From: an uncultured Alistipes sp.
GTDB lineage: Bacteria > Bacteroidota > Bacteroidia > Bacteroidales > Rikenellaceae
Direction: 5' to 3'
Assembly: GCA_900770635.1 (NCBI GenBank)
Contig: CAAGLB010000161.1
Location: 56,705 to 120,704, forward strand
DNA length: 64,000 nt
The notes below the pieces were generated by a model that made no database searches, was not told the origin of the DNA, and was given only the letters and a program-made list of their open reading frames with translations. Shown piece by piece: positions 42,464 through 50,764 of the stretch (the stretch's first letter is position 1; the number at the start of each line of letters is the position of its first letter). The translations under genes were made by a program, and so were the position numbers.

Positions 42464-43540
42464 TTAGTTGTTATAGTCGTATGTCACAGAGTCGTTGATA
42501 GGGCAGATAACCACGTTGGCAACGTCGAAACGGTTGTTAGCGCCCTTCTTCGACACGATAAGCATAACCTTCATGTTGTCACGATTCCATGTGTCGCGAG
42601 CGATGGTGAGGTTAAGAATCTGCTCAGCAGTCTCGCCAGCCTCCAATGTGCCAAGCTCGTAGCCTGTAAGAGGCGATGTTGTTGCAGCCTGGCGGATAGC
42701 ATTGTTGTGGGTGTTCATCCACTCGGCAGTAGCGTTTGTCTGCTTAGCGTAGATTCCATCCTCCAACAACCACGCTGTGATGCTGTACTCGCCCTCTACC
42801 GCAGCCTTTACCTCGGCATTTACAACAACCGACTTAGCAGCCAAGTTTGTTGATGCGGCAATGCCAGCATCAGCATTCTCCTTCCACAAGGCGTTGATCT
42901 GGCTCTTGATATGCTCGGCATTGTAGCTCGACGATGTTGAGTGGTAGAAGTTGTAGGTGAGCGTAGGGTAGCCCTGAAGACCAAAGTGCGAGCTGATAGA
43001 AGCTGCAGCACCCGAGAACGCAGGGTCGGTGTTGCTATACGAGTGCGACATAGCCTCGTAGTACTTGCCGTGATAGCCCTCGGTCTCCTCGATCTCCTTC
43101 AATGCCTTCATCATCTGTGGGCAGTAGCCACAGGTGTTGCCTGTGTGGTCAACGAGCAAGATGCGGTGCTTGAACGATGTGTTAGCAGCATCGGTATCCT
43201 CTGGGAGTGCTGGAACCTCAGGGGTTACAGTCACCTTGAAGTCCTTAGAGATAGCGTCGCCAACAACAGCGTAGAAGGTGTAGTCGCCATCCTCAGTAGG
43301 AGTAAATGGATTCTCTACCTGCACAAAGTCGTGTGACTTGTCGTAGATGGTAGCACCAGCGGTAACATCTGTGCCGTTGCTATCCTTAACAACAAAGTGG
43401 ATAGGGGTGTTAACCTCAACAACAGTCTCGGCGCTAAGGGTGATGTCGCCCTCGACAGTTGTATTATTTCTTACAGGCTCACAGCCCACGAACATTGTCG
43501 CAGCAGTTGCTATAAGCGCAAAAAACTTAGCTAATTTCAT
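42464..43540 (-). CDS. Omp28-like lipoprotein with CXXC (paralogue 1)
   Basis: 358 residues, same architecture as its neighbour: lipoprotein signal ending MFVGC, Ig-like domain, then HRILLVDHTGNTCGYCPQMM with the CGYC pair near residue 135 and a C-terminal beta domain. The thioredoxin-like segment suggests a thiol-disulfide role at the outer membrane. It follows the beta-barrel gene by 21 bases. Confidence 0.83.
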   Translation of the reverse strand: MKLAKFFALIATAATMFVGCEPVRNNTTVEGDITLSAETVVEVNTPIHFVVKDSNGTDVTAGATIYDKSHDFVQVENPFTPTEDGDYTFYAVVGDAISKDFKVTVTPEVPALPEDTDAANTSFKHRILLVDHTGNTCGYCPQMMKALKEIEETEGYHGKYYEAMSHSYSNTDPAFSGAAASISSHFGLQGYPTLTYNFYHSTSSSYNAEHIKSQINALWKENADAGIAASTNLAAKSVVVNAEVKAAVEGEYSITAWLLEDGIYAKQTNATAEWMNTHNNAIRQAATTSPLTGYELGTLEAGETAEQILNLTIARDTWNRDNMKVMLIVSKKGANNRFDVANVVICPINDSVTYDYNN

Positions 43541-43561
43541 ATTCTCAACGATTCTATATGA

Positions 43562-45274
43562 TTAGAACGATAGCGTGATAGCGAGGTTAAGACCTGTGTA
43601 GGCTGGCTGGAAGCGGCATACACCACCCGAGCAAACATATCCTGCACGGTTACGACCATACGAAAGCTGTGCACGGAAGCTGTTGTGAGTGAAGCTTGCG
43701 CCCACCTGGTAGTAGTGCAAGAGGTAGTTGTCCCACTCGTAAGAGTTGATATCCATGAAGTAGTTACCATACATGCCATCTTGCATCTTCTCGCAGTTCC
43801 ACATATCGCTGATGTAGAAGCTGAACTTTGGAGCGAGGTTATACTCGATAGTCGCAGCTACCCAGTCGCCCTCGTAGTCGTTAGATGCGAGGTACTGAGC
43901 CTCGAAGCGCATAGAGTGCTTCTTGTTGAACTTGTATGTTACATCACCCACGAAGATGTGTGATGTGCAGTAGTGAGCCTCTGGAGCATCGAAGTGGTTG
44001 ATCTCCTCGTCCCAGCGCTGGAATGAGTAGAGGAATGTGGTCTTGAGCTGCTTGTTCCACTGACGCTCAACGTCGAAGTTGAAGTCGAGCCATACGTTGC
44101 GACCCTCCATGTCCTGCATGAACATAGGGTTGTAGTGGTCGATGGTGTTGAACATTGAGAAGTTTACGTGGAAGTTCCAATACTTGTTACGCACCTTAGG
44201 GTTACGCAACGAGTAGAACAAGTCGATCTGACCACCGATCTCGCCACCTGTGTGCACGCTTGAACCACGATAAGGGTTGAGGTTAGCAAGTGAGTAGGTG
44301 TGCTGACGAGTGAGCAATGGAACATAGTTCATAGAGTTACCACCACCAATGCCAAGTGGCACCATCAATGAAGGAGTTGTCATGTTCTCCTGACGACGGA
44401 ATGTTGCCGAAGCCGAGAAGCGCTTATAGCTATAGCCGAGGTCAACGTTGATGACGTTACCCTTAGCTGCTGGAAGTGCTGGATTGAACAAATCCTCATT
44501 TAGCTTCGTTACATACTCACCACGGAGTGTGAAGCCTGCAGTCTCGAAGTTCACACGACCCGATACCATGTTGAGAAGCTGCTGATCGGTGAGGAATGTT
44601 ATTGCCTCAGACATCTCGTTCTGGTAGCGACCAACGTAGCTACCTTCAATAGATACCAAGCCATCGTACCAGCCAGCCATATCAGAGATTGAGAGCGCAA
44701 CATCAGCACCCCAAACAAGATTCTTTAGACGAACATCGTACAAACGTGGCATACCTGCCAAAACCTTAACATTGACCATGTTGTTAAAGTTGTAGTAGGC
44801 ACGAGCACCTGCCAATGAATTGTTGAAACCAAGGGCACGATCCTCATAAGCACGGAAGATAAGACCGTTACCAAACTGATCGTAAATATCGCCAAGACGA
44901 ACACCCCAGTTCTGATCCTCCCACTGAACATACTTTGTTAGGAAGCCTGTGAGCTTGGAGTCACGCTGCTGATACTCGTAGAAGTCGTAGCCATAAAGAC
45001 CTGGAAGGTAAGCATCAACCTGAATACCTGCAGAGAACTTGCCAAGGTTGTAGTCAACCTTGAGGTAGTCGTTAGAACCGAAGTTACCACGTGTACGCTT
45101 TGCTGGTTCAATCTGGCCAATATCCTCAAGAGTCTTATCCTTCAAGTAGTAGCTGTTGTTGCTCTCCAAAGCGATAGATACCTGACCTTCGCCAACCTTG
45201 ATCTGAGCAGAAGCCTCATTAGCCACAAAAGTTGCACATAGTGCAACGCCCAAAAAGAGTAAAAATTTCTTCAT
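43562..45274 (-). CDS. Outer-membrane beta-barrel protein (DUF6029-like)
   Basis: 570 residues, signal peptide ending EASAQ. The mature part is rich in alternating aromatic strands (WDNYLLHYYQVGASFTHNSF, YWNFHVNFSMFNTIDHYN) and ends in Phe (LAITLSF), as barrels do. The combination with TlpA-like and Omp28-like genes fits what is annotated as DUF6029. Ligand unknown. It may be a pore or an anchor for the CXXC lipoproteins. Confidence 0.75.
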   Translation of the reverse strand: MKKFLLFLGVALCATFVANEASAQIKVGEGQVSIALESNNSYYLKDKTLEDIGQIEPAKRTRGNFGSNDYLKVDYNLGKFSAGIQVDAYLPGLYGYDFYEYQQRDSKLTGFLTKYVQWEDQNWGVRLGDIYDQFGNGLIFRAYEDRALGFNNSLAGARAYYNFNNMVNVKVLAGMPRLYDVRLKNLVWGADVALSISDMAGWYDGLVSIEGSYVGRYQNEMSEAITFLTDQQLLNMVSGRVNFETAGFTLRGEYVTKLNEDLFNPALPAAKGNVINVDLGYSYKRFSASATFRRQENMTTPSLMVPLGIGGGNSMNYVPLLTRQHTYSLANLNPYRGSSVHTGGEIGGQIDLFYSLRNPKVRNKYWNFHVNFSMFNTIDHYNPMFMQDMEGRNVWLDFNFDVERQWNKQLKTTFLYSFQRWDEEINHFDAPEAHYCTSHIFVGDVTYKFNKKHSMRFEAQYLASNDYEGDWVAATIEYNLAPKFSFYISDMWNCEKMQDGMYGNYFMDINSYEWDNYLLHYYQVGASFTHNSFRAQLSYGRNRAGYVCSGGVCRFQPAYTGLNLAITLSF

Positions 45275-45301
45275 TCTCTAAAGTTTATATTTTTGCACAC
45301 A

Positions 45302-45327
45302 AGGGAGTTACCGCTTAGTAACTCCCT
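45302..45327 (-). terminator. Intercistronic hairpin between tlpA-like and barrel genes
   Basis: agggagttac (45302-45311) with gtaactccct (45318-45327). No long T run on the minus strand, so it is more likely a processing or partial termination site. Confidence 0.5.
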
Positions 45328-45348
45328 CGGACAAAAGTTTTCGAATAA

Positions 45349-45831
45349 TTATTTGAGGGCCTTAATCTTCTCGAAGAGCTCCTCCTCACTACCTGGAGTG
45401 TAGCCTGAGTGCGAGTAAACGATGTTGCCCTTGCCGTCAACGATGAAAGTGTGAGGAGTGAGGCTCACGTTCATAGCACGCTTGAAATCCTGATTCTTGT
45501 CGTAAAGACATGTGTAGTCGTCCCAGCCCTGGCCCTGAGTCATGGCACGTGCACGGCTTACTGTACGAGCGTCGTCAACAGATACTGCAACAACCTTCAT
45601 GTCTACCTCCTCCAACCAATCTGGGAGGTTGTTGTTGATGGCGTTAAGCTCCATGATACATGGCTTGCAAGTTGTTGACCAGAATGAGATGATCATTGGT
45701 GTGCCGTCAACAATCTCGCGTACTGAGATTACCTTGCCCTCCTGGTTCTCAATCTTTACATCAGGCAAAGTCTGAGCTGAAGCGCTGAAGCCCATTACAA
45801 GGGCGAACATCAAAAACATTAGCTTTTTCAT
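45349..45831 (-). CDS. TlpA-family thiol-disulfide oxidoreductase
   Basis: 160 residues. A cleavable signal (MKKLMFLMFALVMGFSASAQ) is followed by one thioredoxin fold: FWSTTCKPCIMELNAI carries the CKPC active site and SLTPHTFIVDGKGNIVY the cis-Pro segment (TPHT). It is periplasmic. First gene of the cluster with the barrel and the two CXXC lipoproteins, so it may keep their cysteines reduced. Confidence 0.88.
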   Translation of the reverse strand: MKKLMFLMFALVMGFSASAQTLPDVKIENQEGKVISVREIVDGTPMIISFWSTTCKPCIMELNAINNNLPDWLEEVDMKVVAVSVDDARTVSRARAMTQGQGWDDYTCLYDKNQDFKRAMNVSLTPHTFIVDGKGNIVYSHSGYTPGSEEELFEKIKALK

Positions 45832-45835
45832 GGTT

Positions 45836-45843
45836 CAAAAGTA
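45836..45843 (-). promoter_or_regulatory. TAnnTTTG box directly before the TlpA-like start
   Basis: TACTTTTG on the minus strand, 4 bases before the ATG; no -33 element visible, so tentative. Confidence 0.35.
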
Positions 45844-46187
45844 TTTTAAGTTAATTTTGTCTACTCATCTCTTGTGTCGTTTCATTTGTTGCGTGGCATG
45901 CGGTCTATGTCAATAACGCACAAACCCACCAGTTTGGTATGCAACAACTTAGCATTGGCGACACCTATTATTATAAATATTTGTGCGCAAGATAGTGATT
46001 TTTTAGCAAACTCTCGCTATGTTTAGCAAAAAAAATGGCGAATCGCCTAAAAATGACGGTGAGGCTAATGGGTTATTACGAGTTTCGATGAGCTACTATG
46101 AGGTAATATGTGTTTACATCGTAACCCCTCGTACCCGTTTAAACTCACCGAACCCTATATCGCCCACCCTCTTCCCTTGTTTTGCAG
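45844..46187. other. Gene-free divergent region
   Basis: No gene seen. It holds an inverted, split copy of the TACCTCATCGAA motif (ttcgatgag at 46084-46092, gaggtaatatg at 46100-46110) and a low-complexity stretch with accctnnn words before the GH5 promoter. Confidence 0.45.
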
Positions 46188-46218
46188 TTTGTCCTTTTCA
46201 CAATTTTTTGTATATTTG
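46188..46218 (+). promoter_or_regulatory. Promoter of the GH5 gene
   Basis: TTTG (46188-46191), 19 bases, TATATTTG (46211-46218), 31 bases before the ATG. Confidence 0.8.
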
Positions 46219-46249
46219 CCAAAATATCGAAACATAAAAACCTTAGAAT

Positions 46250-47569
46250 ATGAAAAAACTATTTACTATTTTGAGCTTGGTTGTTGCAGTGGCAATGGTT
46301 GCTTGCAACGCCGAGAAGAACCCTAAGCAGAGTATCATCACTGTCGAGAATGGTCAGTTTATGCGTGATGGCAAGCCCTACTACTTTGTAGGCACCAACT
46401 TCTGGTATGGCGCAATCCTCGGCTCTGAGGGCGAGGGTGGCAACCGTGAGCGCTTGTGCAAGGAGCTCGACTTTATGAAGGCTAACGGCATCGACAACCT
46501 CCGTATTTTGGTTGGTGGCGAGGGTGAGAATGGCCTCCTCGGTAAGATTGAACCTAACCTCCAACCTAAGCCAGGCGAGTATAACGACGATGTGTTGGCG
46601 GGCCTCGACTACCTTATGATGGAGCTCGGCAAGCGCAATATGACCGCCGTGCTATATTTCAACAATGCTTGGGAGTGGAGCGGTGGCTACACTCAGTATG
46701 TTGCATGGGCCAACAACACCCCTGTTCTTGTTCCACGTGTCGATGGCTGGTTCTCGTACAACACCTTTGCTGGCGAATTTGTGCGCAACGAGCGTGCTAA
46801 GCAGATATTTTATGACCATGTTAAGTTCATTGTGAGCCGCACAAACCGCTACACAGGCATCAAGTATATCGACGATCCAGCAATCTTCTCATGGCAGATA
46901 TCTAACGAGCCACGTGCCTTCAGCTCTAAGGAGCAGAGCAACAAGGAGCACTTCGCCGATTGGCTCGCTACATCGGCAAAGCTTATCCGCTCGCTCGATC
47001 CTAACCACATGATTTCTACAGGCTCTGAGGGCTTCTATGGTTGCGAGTGGGACATGGATTTGTGCGAGAAGATTCACGCTATAGACGAGATTTCGTATAT
47101 CAACTGCCATGTATGGCCCTACAACTGGCGATGGATGCGTGGCGACGCTATGCGTGAGGACTTACAGAAGTCGTGCGAGAATACCGAGGAGTATATCAAC
47201 ATGCACCTTGAGCTTGGCCAGAAGATTAATAAGCCTGTTGTTGTCGAGGAGTTTGGTATGCCACGTGATAATATGGACTTCCATAAGGGTAGCCCTGTTA
47301 CCTGCCGTGATATGTACTACACCTTCGTTTTCGACCTTATCGTGAAGTCGAAGAACGAGAATGGCGTCTTTGCTGGTTGTAACTTCTGGAGCTGGGGTGG
47401 CTATGCCCAGACAAATGTCGAGGACCACGAGTATTGGGCTAAGGGCGACGACTACACTGGCGATCCAGCACAGGAGCAGCAGGGCCTAAACTCAATATTT
47501 GTTGAGGACGAGTCAACGATGACCATCATTCGCAATACAAACATGGCTCTCGGCAATATCGCAGAGTAA
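46250..47569 (+). CDS. GH5 (mannanase-like) lipoprotein
   Basis: 439 residues. Lipoprotein signal MKKLFTILSLVVAVAMVAC. The (beta/alpha)8 barrel has both catalytic acids: SWQISNEPRAF (acid/base, about residue 220) and VVVEEFGMPRD (nucleophile, about residue 332). FVGTNFWYGAILGSEGEGG at the N-terminus resembles GH5 subfamily 7 endo-beta-mannanases, so beta-mannan is the probable substrate. It is alone, not in a polysaccharide utilisation locus with SusC/D, at least in this window. Confidence 0.88.
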   Translation: MKKLFTILSLVVAVAMVACNAEKNPKQSIITVENGQFMRDGKPYYFVGTNFWYGAILGSEGEGGNRERLCKELDFMKANGIDNLRILVGGEGENGLLGKIEPNLQPKPGEYNDDVLAGLDYLMMELGKRNMTAVLYFNNAWEWSGGYTQYVAWANNTPVLVPRVDGWFSYNTFAGEFVRNERAKQIFYDHVKFIVSRTNRYTGIKYIDDPAIFSWQISNEPRAFSSKEQSNKEHFADWLATSAKLIRSLDPNHMISTGSEGFYGCEWDMDLCEKIHAIDEISYINCHVWPYNWRWMRGDAMREDLQKSCENTEEYINMHLELGQKINKPVVVEEFGMPRDNMDFHKGSPVTCRDMYYTFVFDLIVKSKNENGVFAGCNFWSWGGYAQTNVEDHEYWAKGDDYTGDPAQEQQGLNSIFVEDESTMTIIRNTNMALGNIAE

Positions 47570-47592
47570 AGAATTAGAGTAACTATGAAATA

Positions 47593-47625
47593 AAATTAGG
47601 CTGACTACAGTGGTCAGCCTAATTT
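47593..47625. terminator. Bidirectional terminator between GH5 and rpoN
   Basis: aaattaggctgac (47593-47605) with gtcagcctaattt (47613-47625), a perfect 13-bp stem between convergent genes. Confidence 0.88.
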
Positions 47626-47626
47626 G

Positions 47627-49054
47627 TTATATCTGCTTACGCATGCGTGCTACGGGAATATCGAGCATCTCTCGATATTTTGCCACTGTGCGGCGGGCTA
47701 TGCGGTAGCCACGCTCGTTGAGAATATCCATCAGGTTCTCGTCGGTGAGTGGGTGGCGCTTATCCTCGTTGTCGATATATTCGCTCAAAATAGTCTTTAT
47801 CTCGTGGCTCGACACCTCCTCGCCCGACGATGTGAGCATAGCCTCCGAGAAGAGCGACTTCAACAAAATAATGCCAAAGTGAGTCTGTATGTACTTACTA
47901 TTCACCACACGTGATATTGTCGATACATCGAGGTCGGTGCGGTCGGCTATATCCTTTAGAATCATTGGCTTAAGCTTGCTCTTATCGCCATCTTGAAAGT
48001 ACTCACGTTGGAAGTCGAGTATCGTCTGCATGGTACGCATGAGCGTATCGTGGCGCTGCTTGATGGCCGATATAAACCATTTTGCCGAGTCTATTTTCGA
48101 CTTGACAAACTGCACAGCCTCCTTATCCTCGCTCTTTATTGTGCCATCGGGGGCTACGAGGTCACGCATCATATCCTTGTAGCGACGAGATATGCGCACC
48201 TCGGGAATACCCTGCGAGTTGAGCATCAGCCTAAGCTCGCCATCGCTATTATCTAAGAGGAAGTCGGGAGTGATATATGGCGTGGTGTCAATGCCTCCCT
48301 CTGTATAGAGGTTGCCAGGTTTGGGCGAGAGGCTGCGAATGTAGTCGATAGCCTCCTTGAACTCATCCTCGCTGCAACCCAAGCGCTGAATAAGTCGCTC
48401 GTAGTGTTTCTTGGCAAATGCCTCGAAGTGTGCCGATATAATCTTGTGCGCCAATAGCTTAGTCTTGCTGTCGAGCGTATGCTCGGGCATCTGAAGAAGA
48501 AGGCACTCTTGGAGCGAGCGTGCACCAATGCCCGCAGGCTCGAGCTCGTGCACAATGTGTAGTATGCGTTCGAGCTCCTCGACCGACACGTCCATGCCAC
48601 GAGTGAAAGCAAGGTCGTCGCTTAATGATACAAGGTCACGACGTAGGTAGCCGTCATCATCGATGCTGCCAACGATGTAGGCCGCTATTGTCAGTTCATA
48701 GTCGGATAGTGAGCGGAAGCGTAGCTGCTCGATGAGCGACTCGCCGAGCGAGCGGCCCTCGGTGATATATACGGGGCGCTGCTTGTCGTCCTTCGAGAAG
48801 TTGTTGATGCGGGCCTTATACGATGGCGTATCGTCCTCACGACCGATATACTCCTCTACCGAGATTTTTGTTGGCGCATCGTCGCCATCACTCTGAGTCT
48901 CAGGCTCCTCCTCCAACACAATGTTTTCCTCGATTTCACGCTTTATGCGCTCCTCGAGTTGCATCGCTGGGAGCTCCAGAAGCTTGATCATCTGGATTTG
49001 TTGCGGCGAGATTTTGGTCTGCAGCGCAATGGTTTGTTGAAGTCGGTTTGCCAT
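47627..49054 (-). CDS. rpoN: RNA polymerase sigma-54 factor
   Basis: 475 residues. Region I is the Gln/Leu-rich MANRLQQTIALQTKISPQQIQMIKLLELP, an acidic region II follows, and the C-terminus has the RpoN box ARRTVAKYREML preceded by the helix-turn-helix. It directs transcription from -24/-12 promoters with enhancer-binding activators. The start is the ATG 49054; the GTG three codons upstream is less likely. Confidence 0.96.
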   Translation of the reverse strand: MANRLQQTIALQTKISPQQIQMIKLLELPAMQLEERIKREIEENIVLEEEPETQSDGDDAPTKISVEEYIGREDDTPSYKARINNFSKDDKQRPVYITEGRSLGESLIEQLRFRSLSDYELTIAAYIVGSIDDDGYLRRDLVSLSDDLAFTRGMDVSVEELERILHIVHELEPAGIGARSLQECLLLQMPEHTLDSKTKLLAHKIISAHFEAFAKKHYERLIQRLGCSEDEFKEAIDYIRSLSPKPGNLYTEGGIDTTPYITPDFLLDNSDGELRLMLNSQGIPEVRISRRYKDMMRDLVAPDGTIKSEDKEAVQFVKSKIDSAKWFISAIKQRHDTLMRTMQTILDFQREYFQDGDKSKLKPMILKDIADRTDLDVSTISRVVNSKYIQTHFGIILLKSLFSEAMLTSSGEEVSSHEIKTILSEYIDNEDKRHPLTDENLMDILNERGYRIARRTVAKYREMLDIPVARMRKQI

Positions 49055-49070
49055 AATAAACACTTTATTC

Positions 49071-49190
49071 AGGTGAAAAGTTAAAAGTGAGATGTGACAA
49101 GTGTGGTGTCTGCGACGCTATATTAATATTTGTGCAAAGCACACCTTACTTTTCACTTTTTAGTTTTTACCTATCACTTTTATTTACATT
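49071..49190. repeat. Imperfect inverted repeat of AAAAGTGA-type words
   Basis: Left arm 49071-49118 (ggtgaaaagttaaaagtga ... gtgtggtgtctgcgacgc) and right arm about 49138-49183 (gcacaccttacttttcact ...). The same words form the arms of the larger composite at 57296-57571. Confidence 0.6.
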
Positions 49191-49193
49191 AAA

Positions 49194-49220
49194 AAACGGC
49201 CAGCCTTGGGCCGGCCGTTT
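49194..49220 (-). terminator. Terminator of asnS
   Basis: aaacggcc (49194-49201) with ggccgttt (49213-49220), followed on the minus strand by further T's. Confidence 0.85.
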
Positions 49221-49238
49221 CTAAGGCGTTGCGTCGGT

Positions 49239-50627
49239 TTAGAACTCTGCGTTCTTTGGCGTACGTGGGAATGGGATAACATCACGAATGTTGCCCATAC
49301 CTGTAACAAACAAAAGCAGACGCTCGAAGCCGAGGCCGAAGCCAGAGTGAGGTGCCGAACCCCAACGACGTGTGTCGAGGTACCACCAAAGCTCCTTGCG
49401 GCTCATGCCCAACTCGTCAACTCTTGCACAAAGCTTGCCAAAGTCTGCCTCACGCTCCGAACCACCGATAATTTCACCAATCTGTGGGAACAAAACGTCC
49501 ATAGCACGTACTGTCTTGCCATCGTCGTTCTGCTTCATATAGAAGGCCTTGATCTCCTTAGGATAGTTGATAAGGATTACTGGGCGCTTGAAGTGCTCCT
49601 CTACCAAGTAGCGCTCGTGCTCCGACTGAAGGTCGCAGCCCCACTCGCATGGGAACTCGAACTTGCGGCCCGAAGCCTTCAATATCTCGATACCCTCAGT
49701 GTAGTCGAGGCGTACGAAGTCGTTGTCGAGAACAAACTGTAGGCGCTCCAAAAGGCCCTTATCCCACATCTTGTTCATAAACTCGAGGTCCTCACGGCAG
49801 TTCTCCATAGCATAGCGGATGAGATACTTGAGGAAGTCCTCAGCGAGATCCATATCGTCCTGAAGCTCGTAGAACGCCATCTCAGGCTCGATCATCCAGA
49901 ACTCTGCCAAGTGGCGAGGAGTATTTGAGTTCTCGGCACGGAATGTAGGGCCGAATGTATAAATCTGTCCCAAGGCCAAGGCACCAAGCTCACCCTCGAG
50001 CTGACCAGATACGGTTAGGCTACATGGCTTGCCAAAGAAGTCCTGTGAGTAGTCCACCGAGCCATCCTCGAGGCGTGGTGGGTTCTGCATGTCGAGAGTC
50101 GACACGTTGAACATAGCGCCAGCGCCCTCGCAGTCAGAGGCTGTGATGAGTGGAGTGTGTAGGTAGTAGAAGCCTCGGTCGTTGAAGTACTTGTGGATAG
50201 CGAAGGCCATTGCGTGGCGAATGCGCAACACAGCACCAAATGTGTTGGTGCGTGGACGCAAGTAGGCGATGTCACGCAAGAACTCGAGCGAGTGGCCCTT
50301 CTTCTGTAGTGGGTAAGTCTCAGGATCGGCAGTGCCATAGATCTCGATTTTCGATGCCTGCACCTCAACACCCTGGCCCTGGCCAAGTGATGCTACGAGC
50401 TGGCCATCAACACGCAAGCATGCGCCTGTGGTTACGCCTTTGAGCTCCGCCTCGTCGATCTTTGCAAGGTCGACAACAATCTGAATGTTTGCTACGCACG
50501 ATCCGTCGTTGAGCGCAATGAAGGCTACATTCTTGTTGCCTCGCTTTGTGCGCACCCAACCCTTAACAGTGATGTCTCTGCCGTCGCCCTCCATCTTGAG
50601 GATCTCGGCAATACGTGTAAGTTTCAT
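49239..50627 (-). CDS. asnS: Asparagine--tRNA ligase
   Basis: 462 residues, class IIb. The N-terminal OB fold (DITVKGWVRTKRGNKNVAFI) binds the anticodon. Motif 2 is FRAENSNTPRHLAEFWMIE and motif 3 GFGLGFERLLLFVTGMGNIRD. The end PFPRTPKNAEF is typical of AsnRS. The start is the ATG at 50627; the listed longer frame adds 13 unrelated residues from an upstream alternative codon. Confidence 0.96.
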   Translation of the reverse strand: MKLTRIAEILKMEGDGRDITVKGWVRTKRGNKNVAFIALNDGSCVANIQIVVDLAKIDEAELKGVTTGACLRVDGQLVASLGQGQGVEVQASKIEIYGTADPETYPLQKKGHSLEFLRDIAYLRPRTNTFGAVLRIRHAMAFAIHKYFNDRGFYYLHTPLITASDCEGAGAMFNVSTLDMQNPPRLEDGSVDYSQDFFGKPCSLTVSGQLEGELGALALGQIYTFGPTFRAENSNTPRHLAEFWMIEPEMAFYELQDDMDLAEDFLKYLIRYAMENCREDLEFMNKMWDKGLLERLQFVLDNDFVRLDYTEGIEILKASGRKFEFPCEWGCDLQSEHERYLVEEHFKRPVILINYPKEIKAFYMKQNDDGKTVRAMDVLFPQIGEIIGGSEREADFGKLCARVDELGMSRKELWWYLDTRRWGSAPHSGFGLGFERLLLFVTGMGNIRDVIPFPRTPKNAEF

Positions 50628-50692
50628 ACTCTTTATATATTTTATTTCGATTTTGTCCGTTATCATAGGCGTAGTAACGCCGTATAATCGTG

Positions 50693-50700
50693 CAAAATTA
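50693..50700 (-). promoter_or_regulatory. TAnnTTTG box of asnS
   Basis: TAATTTTG on the minus strand, 65 bases before the ATG. Confidence 0.5.
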
Positions 50701-50719
50701 CTAAAAAAATTATAAACGA

Positions 50720-50749
50720 TTGCATATTATCTGCTTTTTTGTACCTTTG
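50720..50749 (+). promoter_or_regulatory. Promoter of the GH2-like gene
   Basis: TTG (50720-50722), 19 bases, TACCTTTG (50742-50749), 15 bases before the ATG. Confidence 0.75.
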
Positions 50750-50764
50750 TGATAAATTGATTCT

